Translations under genes and position numbers: made by a program
Source of the DNA: Oscillospiraceae bacterium
Lineage (GTDB): Bacteria; Bacillota; Clostridia; Oscillospirales; Acutalibacteraceae
Direction of reading: 5' to 3'
DNA length: 26,010 nt
Assembly (NCBI GenBank): GCA_031262125.1
Contig: JAISII010000111.1
Span: 1 to 26,010 of the forward strand
Notes under the pieces: model-generated
The model's input: the letters and a program-made list of their open reading frames with translations, nothing else
Database searches by the model: none
What the model was told of the DNA's origin: nothing
In this document: positions 15,659 through 22,975 of the stretch, piece after piece
Position numbering within the stretch: position 1 is the stretch's first letter
Layout of the letters: every line of letters starts with the position of its first letter

Positions 15659-16654
15659 TTAGTCATTCCACGGCGAGGGTACGTTTTCGCCGTCATCGTT
15701 GTCGCGCGTGGCATCGTCCTCACCCGGCACACCCATACCCAAAGATTTTAACAGCTCTTTGGCGGCGTTGTAACCCATTTTCTTTTGGCGGTGGTTCATT
15801 GCGGCAACCTCGATGATAATTGCAAGGTTACGCCCCGGCTTTACGGGGATTGTAAGGGTGGGGACTTCGATATCTAATATGTTCATATAGCCGCTGTCTA
15901 TGCCCATACGGTCATAGACCTTTTTGTTGTCCCATTGCTCCATATGCACAACAAGGTCAATTTTTTCGGTAAGTTTTACTGCACCCATACCAAAAATACG
16001 GCGGGCGTTAATAATTCCTATGCCACGCAGCTCGATAAAATGCCTTATATTTGCAGGGCTGGAGCCAACCAGCCGCTTGCGAGAAACCTTTCGGATTTCC
16101 ACCGCATCGTCGGCGATTAGCCTGTGCCCACGCTTAATCAGCTCTATTGCGGTTTCGCTTTTGCCGACGCCGCTGTCGCCCGTAATCAGGCAGCCCTCGC
16201 CATAAACTTCTACCAAAACGCCGTGGCGGGTTATGCGGGGGGCTAACTCTACGCTTAAAAATGCAATAAGTGCGGCAATAAGTGCCGATGTAGAATCCTG
16301 CGAAAGCAGCAGCACAACATTGTGTTTTTTGGCACATTTAAGCAATGTTTCGGTAGGTTGCAGCCCCCGTGCCAAAATTGCGGCGGGCGGGTTTTGGGCA
16401 AAAATATTGCCAAAAATCTCTACCTTTTTTTCTTCGTCTATGCCTTCTAAATAAGCAAATTCGGTTTTACCGAAAAGAATAATCCGCTCATGGTCAAAAT
16501 ACTCCATATAGCCGGTAAGCTCCAGCCCCAGCCTGTTAACCTCGGCAGATGCAACCAAAACGTCCTTTGCCTCTTTTTGAGAGGGCATAAAAGCAATCTC
16601 AAGCGACAATTCTTTAATAATTTTTTCGAGCGATACAGTAAATTTTGACGACAT
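15659..16654 (-). CDS. hprK: HPr kinase/phosphorylase
   Basis: Bifunctional enzyme that phosphorylates and dephosphorylates Ser46 of HPr, setting carbon catabolite repression and PTS activity in Firmicutes. The P-loop GDSGVGKS is at residues 159-166, after the conserved RHGVLVEVYGEG. The family signature ELRGIGIINARRIFG lies at about 208-222, and the C-terminal VKPGRNLAIIIEVAAMNHR block is present. The length of 331 residues is slightly above the usual 310-320, with an acidic DDATRDNDDGEN tail. GGGGAAG lies just before the ATG at 16654. It is the first gene of its cluster, with its own promoter upstream. Confidence 0.96.
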   Translation of the reverse strand: MSSKFTVSLEKIIKELSLEIAFMPSQKEAKDVLVASAEVNRLGLELTGYMEYFDHERIILFGKTEFAYLEGIDEEKKVEIFGNIFAQNPPAAILARGLQPTETLLKCAKKHNVVLLLSQDSTSALIAALIAFLSVELAPRITRHGVLVEVYGEGCLITGDSGVGKSETAIELIKRGHRLIADDAVEIRKVSRKRLVGSSPANIRHFIELRGIGIINARRIFGMGAVKLTEKIDLVVHMEQWDNKKVYDRMGIDSGYMNILDIEVPTLTIPVKPGRNLAIIIEVAAMNHRQKKMGYNAAKELLKSLGMGVPGEDDATRDNDDGENVPSPWND

Positions 16655-16692
16655 ATTCTTCCCCTTTTAACTAATTTAGGTACATTTATCTT

Positions 16693-16721
16693 ATTATACA
16701 CTTAAATGAATATTTTTTAAA
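16693..16721 (-). promoter_or_regulatory. Predicted sigma-A promoter of the hprK operon
   Basis: On the minus strand a perfect TATAAT -10 box (16693-16698) lies 17 bases from TTTAAA (16716-16721), a four-of-six match to the -35 consensus. It gives a leader of roughly 30-35 bases before hprK. No catabolite-response element was recognised. Confidence 0.65.
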
Positions 16722-16765
16722 GGGTTTTGCGAAAATTTATGAATATTTTTGAATATTTTTTATTT

Positions 16766-17019
16766 AACCACCCCGTCTGCTCTGCACAATCTAAAAATAT
16801 TTTTATTTTTTTAATTTTTAGTAAAAATAAATTTTGCTTTTTACTATGGGAGCAGCCACCCCTCCACGGAGGGGAAAATTAGCAAAAACAATAGACTAAT
16901 TGCAAACCATAAAGTTAAATTTTAGATAAACAAACCTTCAAACCAGCCCAAAGCCTCAGAGAGAGATAACATTCCCCTCCGAGGAGGGGTGGCAGGGCGT
17001 CAGCCCTGACGGGGTGGTT
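16766..17019. repeat. Palindromic element E with inverted centre
   Basis: About 254 bases from AACCACCCCGTC (16766-16777) to the inverted copy ending at 17019. The left CTGCTC...GAGCAG arm is as in B, C and D. The right hairpin is CAGGGC/GCCCTG (16993-17008) rather than TTCGCT/AGCGAA. The central 16875-16973 matches the centres of C and D as their reverse complement: AGCAAAAACAATAGAC at its left corresponds to GTCTATTGTTTGTGCT at the right of D. It lies between the hprK promoter and the terminator of the first LRR gene. Confidence 0.85.
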
Positions 17020-17020
17020 T

Positions 17021-17058
17021 AAAAACAGCAAAACCCGCCCTACTTTCATAAGGCGGGT
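17021..17058 (-). terminator. Rho-independent terminator after the first LRR gene
   Basis: On the minus strand, ACCCGCC (17052-17058) pairs with GGCGGGT (17033-17039) around a loop of about 12 bases. A T-rich tract follows (17021-17032, read as TTTTGCTGTTTTT). It lies 20 bases past the stop codon and separates the LRR genes from the hprK operon. Confidence 0.8.
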
Positions 17059-17077
17059 GAATTTATTTTTGTTTTCT

Positions 17078-17989
17078 TTACGCTATCGGCTGCCCAATAT
17101 TCCCATTTGCCGGCAGTGATGCCAAAAACTTTTGTATTTCTGAGACATCGGAAATTTCTACTTTACCGTTACCGTCGGCATCGGCTAAAAGTAATTTTGC
17201 TTCGTCAAAATTGACGATCTGTGCCAAGTGTTTTTGTATGGCTGTTACATCGGCTATTGTTACTACGCCATCACCGTCAACATCGTCTAAAATTGGGGTT
17301 GGATCAGGCAAAACAACATATGGTATCTCATTTTTTATGGCATATCTTTCAGCATAAGAGCCGGAATAACAATATATGGTTAAATTGGGGCAATTATTAA
17401 ATGCTTTATATCCGATTCCTGTAACACTATTAGGTATTATTACGCTTGTTAAGCTTTCGCAATTATAAAATGCACTATTGCCGATTGTTGTAACATTACT
17501 TGGTATTTTTATACTTATTAAGCTGTAGCAATTTTGAAATGCAAAATCGCCAATATCGGTTACACTGTTAGAAATTGTTACGCTTGTCAAGCTTGTGCAA
17601 CCAGAAAAAGCAAAAAAACCAATTACGTCAACATTTTCACCGAATTTTACGCTTGTTAAATTTGTGCAATCTATAAATGCAAACGAACCAATTTTGGTAA
17701 TATTGTTCCCAAATGTTACGTCTGTTAAGGTTGTGCAATCTTTAAATGCATAAGAGGCAATTGCGGTTACCTTATGCCCAAGCAAAGTACTCGGTATATT
17801 TAAACTTGGTTCACTACCAAAATATTTTACAAGCGTAACACCGTCGTCCGTAACTATATAAGTAAAATCGCCTGCTTTCGGTCCCCAGTCTATCTCTGTA
17901 TCTATCGCAACCGCAGTAAGCGGCAACGCCGCAAAAATTGTGCTAACCAAACACAAAGCTAAAACAACGCTTAAAATTTTCTTGCTCAT
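17078..17989 (-). CDS. Secreted BspA-type LRR protein with dockerin (copy 1)
   Basis: Predicted exported protein of 303 residues. An N-terminal signal peptide (MSKKILSVVLALCLVSTIFA, cleavage probably after the ALPLTAVA stretch) leads into a short domain. About six BspA/LRR_5-type repeats of 23 residues follow (pattern CTSLTSVTISNSVTDIGDFAF), ending in a conserved YCYSGSYAERYAIKNEIPYV cap. The last 65 or so residues are a dockerin type I domain with two calcium-binding loops, DVDGDGVVTIADV and DADGNGKVEISDV. Dockerins bind cohesins on scaffoldins or on the cell surface, so the LRR domain is probably displayed outside the cell; its ligand is unknown. It is the shortest of three tandem paralogues and lacks their TGA-ended tail. 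GGGGAGT precedes the ATG. Confidence 0.88.
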   Translation of the reverse strand: MSKKILSVVLALCLVSTIFAALPLTAVAIDTEIDWGPKAGDFTYIVTDDGVTLVKYFGSEPSLNIPSTLLGHKVTAIASYAFKDCTTLTDVTFGNNITKIGSFAFIDCTNLTSVKFGENVDVIGFFAFSGCTSLTSVTISNSVTDIGDFAFQNCYSLISIKIPSNVTTIGNSAFYNCESLTSVIIPNSVTGIGYKAFNNCPNLTIYCYSGSYAERYAIKNEIPYVVLPDPTPILDDVDGDGVVTIADVTAIQKHLAQIVNFDEAKLLLADADGNGKVEISDVSEIQKFLASLPANGNIGQPIA

Positions 17990-18005
17990 AAAAATACTCC
18001 CCTCT

Positions 18006-18040
18006 TTAAGAAATTATAAATAATAATGCAGAATGCAGAA
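18006..18040. repeat. Array of 7-base units in the leader of LRR copy 1
   Basis: Five in-phase heptamers on the plus strand (TTAAGAA, ATTATAA, ATAATAA, TGCAGAA, TGCAGAA). On the transcribed strand they read TTCTGCA twice and then AT-rich units, between the promoter and the ribosome binding site. Equivalent arrays lie in the leaders of the other two LRR genes. Confidence 0.65.
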
Positions 18041-18056
18041 AAATTTCTGTGTACAT

Positions 18057-18085
18057 AATATATTGCATTTGTTGAAAAACAGCAA
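18057..18085 (-). promoter_or_regulatory. Predicted sigma-A promoter of LRR copy 1
   Basis: On the minus strand, TTGCTG (18080-18085) and TATATT (18057-18062) are separated by 17 bases. The same layout occurs before the other two paralogues. The -35 box begins about 17 bases after the stop codon of the upstream LRR gene. Confidence 0.65.
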
Positions 18086-18102
18086 GGGTTTTAAGGGCAA
18101 TT

Positions 18103-19692
18103 TCAAGCCACAGGCTGCCCGATATTCTCATTAGCAGCAAGCTGTGCCAAATGCTTTTGCAATTCTGTAGCATCGCTGACGGTTACAATGCCGTCGTCAT
18201 CGGCATCGGCTATTAGCTTTGTTGCTTCGTCAAAAACGGCAAGCTGTGCCAAATATTTTTGTATTTCGGTTACGTCGCTTATTGTAACAGCACTGTCGCC
18301 GTCGGCATCGCCTAAAATGAGGGTCGGTTCGGGCAAAATATCATATTGCATCCCATTCGTTTTGGCAAAGCTTTCGGCATAAGAACCGGCATTGCAGGAT
18401 ATGGTTAAGTTTGTGCAATCTTTAAATGCAGAATCGGCAATCGTTGTTACACTATCGGGGATTGTTATGCTTGTTAAACTGCTGCAATTTGCAAATGCAG
18501 AAACATCAATCTTTGTTACACTATCGGGGATTATTACGCTTGTTAAGTTTGTGCAATTTTTAAATGCATTACCACCAATTGAGGTTACTCCGCTTGGTAT
18601 TGTTATAGTCGTTAAACTTTCGCACCCAATAAATACAGAATTACCAATTTTTGTTATGTTATCAGAAAGTTTTATTTCGGTTAAGCCTGTGCAATTTGCA
18701 AATACGGAATGATCCATTGCTGTAACACTATTAGGTATGGTTACACTCGTTAAGCTTGAACAATATGCAAATGCGTAAAAAGCTATTGTGGTTACACTGT
18801 CGGGAATTGTTATATTCGTTAAACTCGTGCAACCATAAAAAGCATAAGAGTTAATTGCAGCCACACCATCGGGTATTGTTACGCTTGTTAAGCTTGTGCA
18901 ATCTCTAAAAGCTTCATCGCCAATAGCAGTTACACTATAACTACCCAAAGTTTCGGGAATAGTCAACTCGACTTCATTGCCTCTGTAACGAACAATTGTT
19001 GCCGTAACGCCGTCTTCGTTTAGTTCGTACTCAAAATCGTCTGAATTATCAATCGGTTCGCCGTCAAGCAAAACATACGGTATCTCATTTGCTATGGCAT
19101 AACTTTGGGCATAAGAGCCTGTATAGCAGTAAATTTCTAAATTGAAGGAACCTTCAAATGCAAAACCACTAATAAAAGTTACACTGTTTGGTATATTTAT
19201 GCTTGTTAAGCTGTCGCAGCCTTCAAATGCATTATCCTCGATTGTAGTTACGCCGTCGGGGATTGTTATGCTTGTTAAGCTGATGCAACCCAAAAATGCA
19301 TATGGCTCAATTTTGGTTATACTGTTTGATAATGTTACGCTTTCTAAATTGATGCAATTAATAAAAGCCATATATCCGATTTCAGTTACACTGTCGGGAA
19401 TGGTAACGCTTGTTAATTCGTCATTATCCTCAAATGCATTATCGCCGATTGCGGTTACCTTAAGTCCATCCAAAGTGTCGGGGATAGTTAACTCGTTAGT
19501 ATGTTCAGTGTAGTCTATAATGGTAGCAGTGCCGTAAAAATTGTCTGCTTCGTACACAAAACCGTTTTGGTTATACGTTTCCCCTACCGGGCTTCCATCA
19601 GTGTTTGCCGCACCCGCCGTAAGCGGCAACGCCGCAAAAATTGTGCTAACCAAACACAAAGCTAAAACAACGCTTAAAATTTTCTTGCTCAT
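18103..19692 (-). CDS. Secreted BspA-type LRR protein with dockerin (copy 2)
   Basis: Predicted exported protein of 529 residues with the same signal peptide as its neighbours. It has two successive LRR modules. The first runs to the cap YCYTGSYAQSYAIANEIPYV near residue 205. A new N-terminal-like segment follows (DDFEYELNEDGVTATIVRYRGN), then a second run of 23-residue repeats ending in SCNAGSYAESFAKTNGMQYD. The C-terminal dockerin has loops DADGDSAVTISDV and DADDDGIVTVSDA; a serine replaces the usual glycine in the first, which may weaken calcium binding. The dockerin DNA is nearly identical to that of copy 3. Extracellular display through cohesin binding is inferred. GGGGAGT sets the start at 19692. 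Confidence 0.88.
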   Translation of the reverse strand: MSKKILSVVLALCLVSTIFAALPLTAGAANTDGSPVGETYNQNGFVYEADNFYGTATIIDYTEHTNELTIPDTLDGLKVTAIGDNAFEDNDELTSVTIPDSVTEIGYMAFINCINLESVTLSNSITKIEPYAFLGCISLTSITIPDGVTTIEDNAFEGCDSLTSINIPNSVTFISGFAFEGSFNLEIYCYTGSYAQSYAIANEIPYVLLDGEPIDNSDDFEYELNEDGVTATIVRYRGNEVELTIPETLGSYSVTAIGDEAFRDCTSLTSVTIPDGVAAINSYAFYGCTSLTNITIPDSVTTIAFYAFAYCSSLTSVTIPNSVTAMDHSVFANCTGLTEIKLSDNITKIGNSVFIGCESLTTITIPSGVTSIGGNAFKNCTNLTSVIIPDSVTKIDVSAFANCSSLTSITIPDSVTTIADSAFKDCTNLTISCNAGSYAESFAKTNGMQYDILPEPTLILGDADGDSAVTISDVTEIQKYLAQLAVFDEATKLIADADDDGIVTVSDATELQKHLAQLAANENIGQPVA

Positions 19693-19706
19693 AAAAATAC
19701 TCCCCT

Positions 19707-19741
19707 TTAAAAAATAAAAAATAATAATGCAGAATGCAGAA
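19707..19741. repeat. Array of 7-base units in the leader of LRR copy 2
   Basis: Two TGCAGAA units (19728-19741) preceded by ATAATAA and two A-rich units in the same 7-base phase. The position relative to the promoter and ribosome binding site is the same as in LRR copy 1. Confidence 0.6.
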
Positions 19742-19757
19742 AAATTTCTGTGTACAT

Positions 19758-19786
19758 AATATATTACATTTGTTGAAAAACAGCAA
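19758..19786 (-). promoter_or_regulatory. Predicted sigma-A promoter of LRR copy 2
   Basis: TTGCTG (19781-19786) and TATATT (19758-19763) on the minus strand with a 17-base spacer. The segment is nearly identical to that before copy 1, showing that promoter and gene were duplicated together. Confidence 0.65.
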
Positions 19787-19803
19787 GGGTTTTAAGGGCA
19801 ATT

Positions 19804-21396
19804 TCAAGCCACAGACTTTCCAATATTCTCATTAGCCGGCAGTGATGCCAAATGCTTTTGCAATTCTGTGGCATCGCTGACGGTTACATTGCCGTCGCCG
19901 TCGGCATCGGCTATTAGCTTTCTTGCTTCGTCAAAAACGGCAAGCTGTGCCAAATATTTTTGTATTTCGGTTACATCGCTTATTGTAACAGCACCGTCGC
20001 CGTCGGCATCGCCTATAATTGGGGCTTTCTCCCCAAGCAAAACATAGGGTATTTCATTTTTTATGGCATATCTTTCAGCATAAGACCCTGTATAGCAGTA
20101 AGTTGTTAAATTAGGACATTCATCAAACGCAAAAATCCCAATCGTTGTAACGCTGTTTGGTATTGTTATACTTGTTAAGCTTGTGCAACTGTTAAATGCA
20201 AAATGATCTATAATAGTTACACTATCAGGTATTGTTATGCTTGTTAAGCTTGAGCAACCGTAAAATACTGATTCACCGATATAAGTTACACTATCAGGTA
20301 TTGTTATACTTGTTAAGCTTGTGCAATTAGAAAAAGTATCTTGAAGAGCGGTTACACTATTCCCGATTGTTACGTTTGTTAAGCTTGTGCAGGCAAAAAA
20401 AGCACTAATACCGATTGTAGTTACGCTGTCGGGGATTGTTATGCTTGTTAAGCTACTACAATAACCAAATGCTAAATGACCGATTGTGGTTACACTGTTA
20501 CCGATAGTTATATTAGTTAGGCTTGTGCAACTCTCAAATGCACCTTCGTCAATTGTTGTTACACTATTGGGGATTGTTATGCTTGTTAAGTTTGTGCAAT
20601 TAGAAAAGGTATACCATCCAATTGAAGTTACACTGTCGGGTATTGTTATATTCGTTAAGCTTGTGCAACCCATAAAAACATTGCTGCTAATTGTTGTTAC
20701 ACTGTTTGGTATTGTATAGGTAGTTTGTGTTTTGCCTATCGGGTATTGTATAAGCTCGGTTTTGCCTTTGTTAAACAAAACGCCATTTTCGCTGCAATAA
20801 TATTCGTTATCGTCTGCAAAATTAATTTCTGTTAAACTTGTGCAATTAGTAAATACAGTAGAGTTAATTGATGTAATACCCTTACCGAATGATATGCTTT
20901 CTAAGCTTGTGCATTCCTCAAACAAATAACTTCCGATTGTAGTTACACTGTCCGGTATTGTTATACTTGTTAAGCTTGAACAATAACGAAATGCAGAAGT
21001 ACCAATTGTAGTTACACTGTCCGGTATTGTTATGCTTTCTAAACTTGAACAACCTTGAAATGCATACACTCCAATTTTGGTTACACTATCGGGTATTGCT
21101 ACGCTAGTTATTATTTCGTTCCAATTGAATGCATTTGCCCTTATTTCCGTAACAGTATAAAAGCGTAAATCGCTATAAAGACGGAAAGAACCGGGAATAT
21201 TTACATTTGTTCCACTGCCAGTATAACCGGTAATTATAGCTGTGCCATCATCAGTAACTATATAGCTAATACCACCATATGAATACTCAGCTGGCATAGC
21301 ATCAGTGTTTGCAGCAAACGCCGTAAGCGGCAAAGCCGCAAAAATTGTGCTAACCAAACACAAAGCTAAAACAACGCTTAAAATTTTCTTGCTCAT
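19804..21396 (-). CDS. Secreted BspA-type LRR protein with dockerin (copy 3)
   Basis: Predicted exported protein of 530 residues. I start it at 21396, where the shared signal peptide MSKKILSVVLALCLVSTIFA begins and AGGGGAGT lies 8 bases upstream. The reading frame stays open upstream only because it runs into a repeat element. A single block of about thirteen 23-residue LRR_5 repeats is interrupted once by a BspA-style insert (FADDNEYYCSENGVLFNKGKT) and ends in YCYTGSYAERYAIKNEIPYV. One repeat, NSVTALQDTFSNC, is one residue short. The dockerin has two canonical loops, DADGDGAVTISDV and DADGDGNVTVSDA. It is the first of the three genes in transcription order. Its binding target is unknown. Confidence 0.88.
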   Translation of the reverse strand: MSKKILSVVLALCLVSTIFAALPLTAFAANTDAMPAEYSYGGISYIVTDDGTAIITGYTGSGTNVNIPGSFRLYSDLRFYTVTEIRANAFNWNEIITSVAIPDSVTKIGVYAFQGCSSLESITIPDSVTTIGTSAFRYCSSLTSITIPDSVTTIGSYLFEECTSLESISFGKGITSINSTVFTNCTSLTEINFADDNEYYCSENGVLFNKGKTELIQYPIGKTQTTYTIPNSVTTISSNVFMGCTSLTNITIPDSVTSIGWYTFSNCTNLTSITIPNSVTTIDEGAFESCTSLTNITIGNSVTTIGHLAFGYCSSLTSITIPDSVTTIGISAFFACTSLTNVTIGNSVTALQDTFSNCTSLTSITIPDSVTYIGESVFYGCSSLTSITIPDSVTIIDHFAFNSCTSLTSITIPNSVTTIGIFAFDECPNLTTYCYTGSYAERYAIKNEIPYVLLGEKAPIIGDADGDGAVTISDVTEIQKYLAQLAVFDEARKLIADADGDGNVTVSDATELQKHLASLPANENIGKSVA

Positions 21397-21410
21397 AAAA
21401 ATACTCCCCT

Positions 21411-21445
21411 TTAAAAAATAAAAAATAACAATGCAGAATGCAGAA
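21411..21445. repeat. Array of 7-base units in the leader of LRR copy 3
   Basis: Two TGCAGAA units (21432-21445) preceded by ATAACAA and A-rich units in phase, downstream of the promoter on the transcribed strand. Confidence 0.55.
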
Positions 21446-21471
21446 AAAAATTTTAGTGAATTAATGAATAT

Positions 21472-21500
21472 ATTATATAACATTTTGTTAAAAATAGCAA
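21472..21500 (-). promoter_or_regulatory. Predicted sigma-A promoter of LRR copy 3
   Basis: TTGCTA (21495-21500) and a perfect TATAAT (21472-21477) on the minus strand, 17 bases apart. It has the best -10 box of the three LRR promoters. The leader to the ATG is about 70 bases. Confidence 0.7.
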
Positions 21501-21529
21501 GCATTTTATGCAAAAAGACTAAATTATTT

Positions 21530-21784
21530 AACCACCCCGTCAGGACTTCGTCCCGCCACCCCTCCCCGGAGGGGAATTTTTCTGCTTTCAAGAGACTTCG
21601 GCTTAATTATAGTGTTTTTTATAAAACTTTATTGTTTGGTTTGCTTATAGTCTATTGCATGTGCTAATATTCCCCTCTGCGGAGGGGTGGCTTCGCTAAA
21701 GCGAAGACGGGGTGGTTTGTGCGAAAAATTTTATTATTATTTAAATTTATATAGAAATATAAATTAGTTTGTTCGGGGTGGTTT
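21530..21784. repeat. Short palindromic element F with outer module
   Basis: The core is 21530-21718 (189 bases) between AACCACCCCGTC and GACGGGGTGGTTT. Instead of the long CTGCTC...GAGCAG arm it has a short GGAC/GTCC hairpin (21543-21553). The two CCCCTCC/GGAGGGG-type palindromes and a CTTCGCT/AGCGAAG hairpin (21691-21706) are present, and the centre is oriented as in B-D. The outer module is on the right here, 21719-21784, ending GTTCGGGGTGGTTT; it is the reverse complement of the type seen left of B and D. The element lies between LRR copy 3 and the plus-strand membrane genes. Confidence 0.82.
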
Positions 21785-21857
21785 GCAAAAATAACCAAAA
21801 TCCCTCCCTCTGCATAGAATATGGTAATACACTATGCTTTTAAGAAGGATTTTGGCT

Positions 21858-22508
21858 ATGAAGAAATTTTTAAAACTATTACCGCTTATTTTATGCTTTG
21901 CATTTACGGTTTTTTTCTACTTATTATTTTCGGCACAAGAAAACACTTCAATAAGACGGGCTCTATTGTACCGCTCACGGCTGTCGGCAATGGTTGCAGG
22001 CACGGTTGATTTTATTAACGAGCATTTGGACGAGAGCCACAGCAACGAGATTTATACCAAATGGTTGGTAGATACCTCGGAACAAATTGACCAAATGAAC
22101 AACACCCTTGGGCTTGTTGCCGACAAAGATTTGAAGGTTTTAAGCAACCGATTTAACGAGGGTGAAGAAGAAGGCAATGTGTTCTCGGTTGAGGATATTA
22201 AAAAGCAGATTAGCACGGCACAAAAGGGCGATTTTGAAATTACGTACCCCGGTGTTACCATTATGGGCAGCTTTAGGTGGATAGACGCAAAATGGAACGG
22301 CGAGCGATATTTGCTGATTACCGGCACCTCGCCCGAACGTGTTAGCGGGCTGGACCGTGCATATGTTATTGCGGCAGCACTGCTTGTGCTGTTTACTGTG
22401 GTGTGCAACTATATTTTAATTTTAAAAGCACGCAAATACACGCCAATAGAGCTGGACGCCGCTTGCAAAAAATGCACATTAAAAAACGAAAAAGGTGAAG
22501 AGCTATGA
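21858..22508 (+). CDS. Membrane protein with extracytoplasmic domain, unknown function
   Basis: I do not recognise a family. The 216-residue protein has a short positive N-terminus and a first membrane helix at about residues 4-24 (KLLPLILCFAFTVFFYLLF). An extracytoplasmic domain of about 140 residues follows, then a second helix at about 165-187 (AYVIAAALLVLFTVVCNYILI) and a short charged cytoplasmic tail. This layout resembles sensor modules of signalling proteins, but no kinase, HAMP or cyclase domain follows. I chose the ATG at 21858 because AAGAAGGA lies 8 bases upstream; an ATG at 21834 lacks a site. It overlaps the next gene by 4 bases (ATGA), so the two are translationally coupled. 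They are the only plus-strand genes in the window. Confidence 0.75.
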   Translation: MKKFLKLLPLILCFAFTVFFYLLFSAQENTSIRRALLYRSRLSAMVAGTVDFINEHLDESHSNEIYTKWLVDTSEQIDQMNNTLGLVADKDLKVLSNRFNEGEEEGNVFSVEDIKKQISTAQKGDFEITYPGVTIMGSFRWIDAKWNGERYLLITGTSPERVSGLDRAYVIAAALLVLFTVVCNYILILKARKYTPIELDAACKKCTLKNEKGEEL

Positions 22509-22792
22509 GCTTAAGCGACGTTTTTGCATTGATGCTGCACGGACTTTTGGCTTTGCTTGGCGGTGCAGTGCGAGAAATTTATAAGATTGGGCGTGAGCAT
22601 TTTATTATGATAGAGTTTATCGGCGGCGTGCTGGTTTCGATGTTTAGCGGGATTGTAGTGTTCTTTATTTGCCGCCATTTTGTGCTGGATATGTGGTTGA
22701 CGGCGGCTTTAACCTCTATAGGCGGCTATAGCGGCCCGCAAGCACTTGACCTTTTTGTAAGCATTTTAAAAAAGAAGATTAAGAAGCTGTAG
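22505..22792 (+). CDS. LydA-like (holin superfamily III) small membrane protein
   Basis: A 95-residue membrane protein. The glycine-rich N-terminal segment (LLALLGGAVREIYK), a central hydrophobic stretch (IEFIGGVLVSMFSGIVVFFI) and the C-terminal LTAALTSIGGYSGPQALDLFVSIL fit the LydA-like phage holin pattern, where GYSGP is the most distinctive element. The protein ends KKKIKKL, a basic tail. Holins form membrane lesions that let endolysins reach the wall. No endolysin, phage structural gene or integrase is nearby, so this may be a domesticated or stand-alone holin working with the upstream membrane protein. Family assignment is from pattern recognition, and function in this cell is inference. 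Confidence 0.65.
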   Translation: MSLSDVFALMLHGLLALLGGAVREIYKIGREHFIMIEFIGGVLVSMFSGIVVFFICRHFVLDMWLTAALTSIGGYSGPQALDLFVSILKKKIKKL

Positions 22793-22798
22793 TATTTT

Positions 22799-22820
22799 TT
22801 TACGGCAGCATTGCAAAAAA
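22799..22820. repeat. Direct repeat of the ligA 3' end
   Basis: These 22 bases match exactly 22975-22996, which covers the ligA stop codon and last codons, in the same orientation and 176 bases away. Flanking bases differ. It looks like a relic of a duplication or insertion at the end of ligA. Confidence 0.75.
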
Positions 22821-22861
22821 GAAAAATGTTTTAATATAATTCCCTCTTTTATAAAAAAAGA

Positions 22862-22908
22862 AAACTCCCCTGCTGTTCACAAAAGTGAGTTGCAGGAGAG
22901 TTTTTATT
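22862..22908. terminator. Bidirectional terminator between holin gene and ligA
   Basis: ACTCCCCTGC (22864-22873) pairs with GCAGGAGAGT (22892-22901) with one C/A mismatch. An inner TTCAC/GTGAG stem closes an AAAA loop. A T-tract follows on the plus strand (22901-22908), and an A-rich tract on the other side gives a T-tract on the minus strand. It can serve both convergent units. Confidence 0.85.
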
Positions 22909-22975
22909 AGCTGAATAAATTTTAACAGAAATAATGTTGTTTATATATTTAGTACATTAAACAAAAAAATTAAAT

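Noticed and set aside
17400..21100. Regularly spaced repeats that might suggest a CRISPR array
   Set aside because: The 69-base periodic repeats are in frame and encode 23-residue leucine-rich repeats; there are no spacers and no cas genes.
21397..21591. 65-residue N-terminal extension of LRR copy 3
   Set aside because: It is translated from the leader, promoter and the end of repeat element F. The shared signal peptide with a good ribosome binding site begins at 21396.
21769..21825. Possible sigma-A promoter for the plus-strand membrane gene pair (TTGCAA and TAGAAT)
   Set aside because: The spacing is about 26 bases, too long for a normal promoter, so I did not list it.
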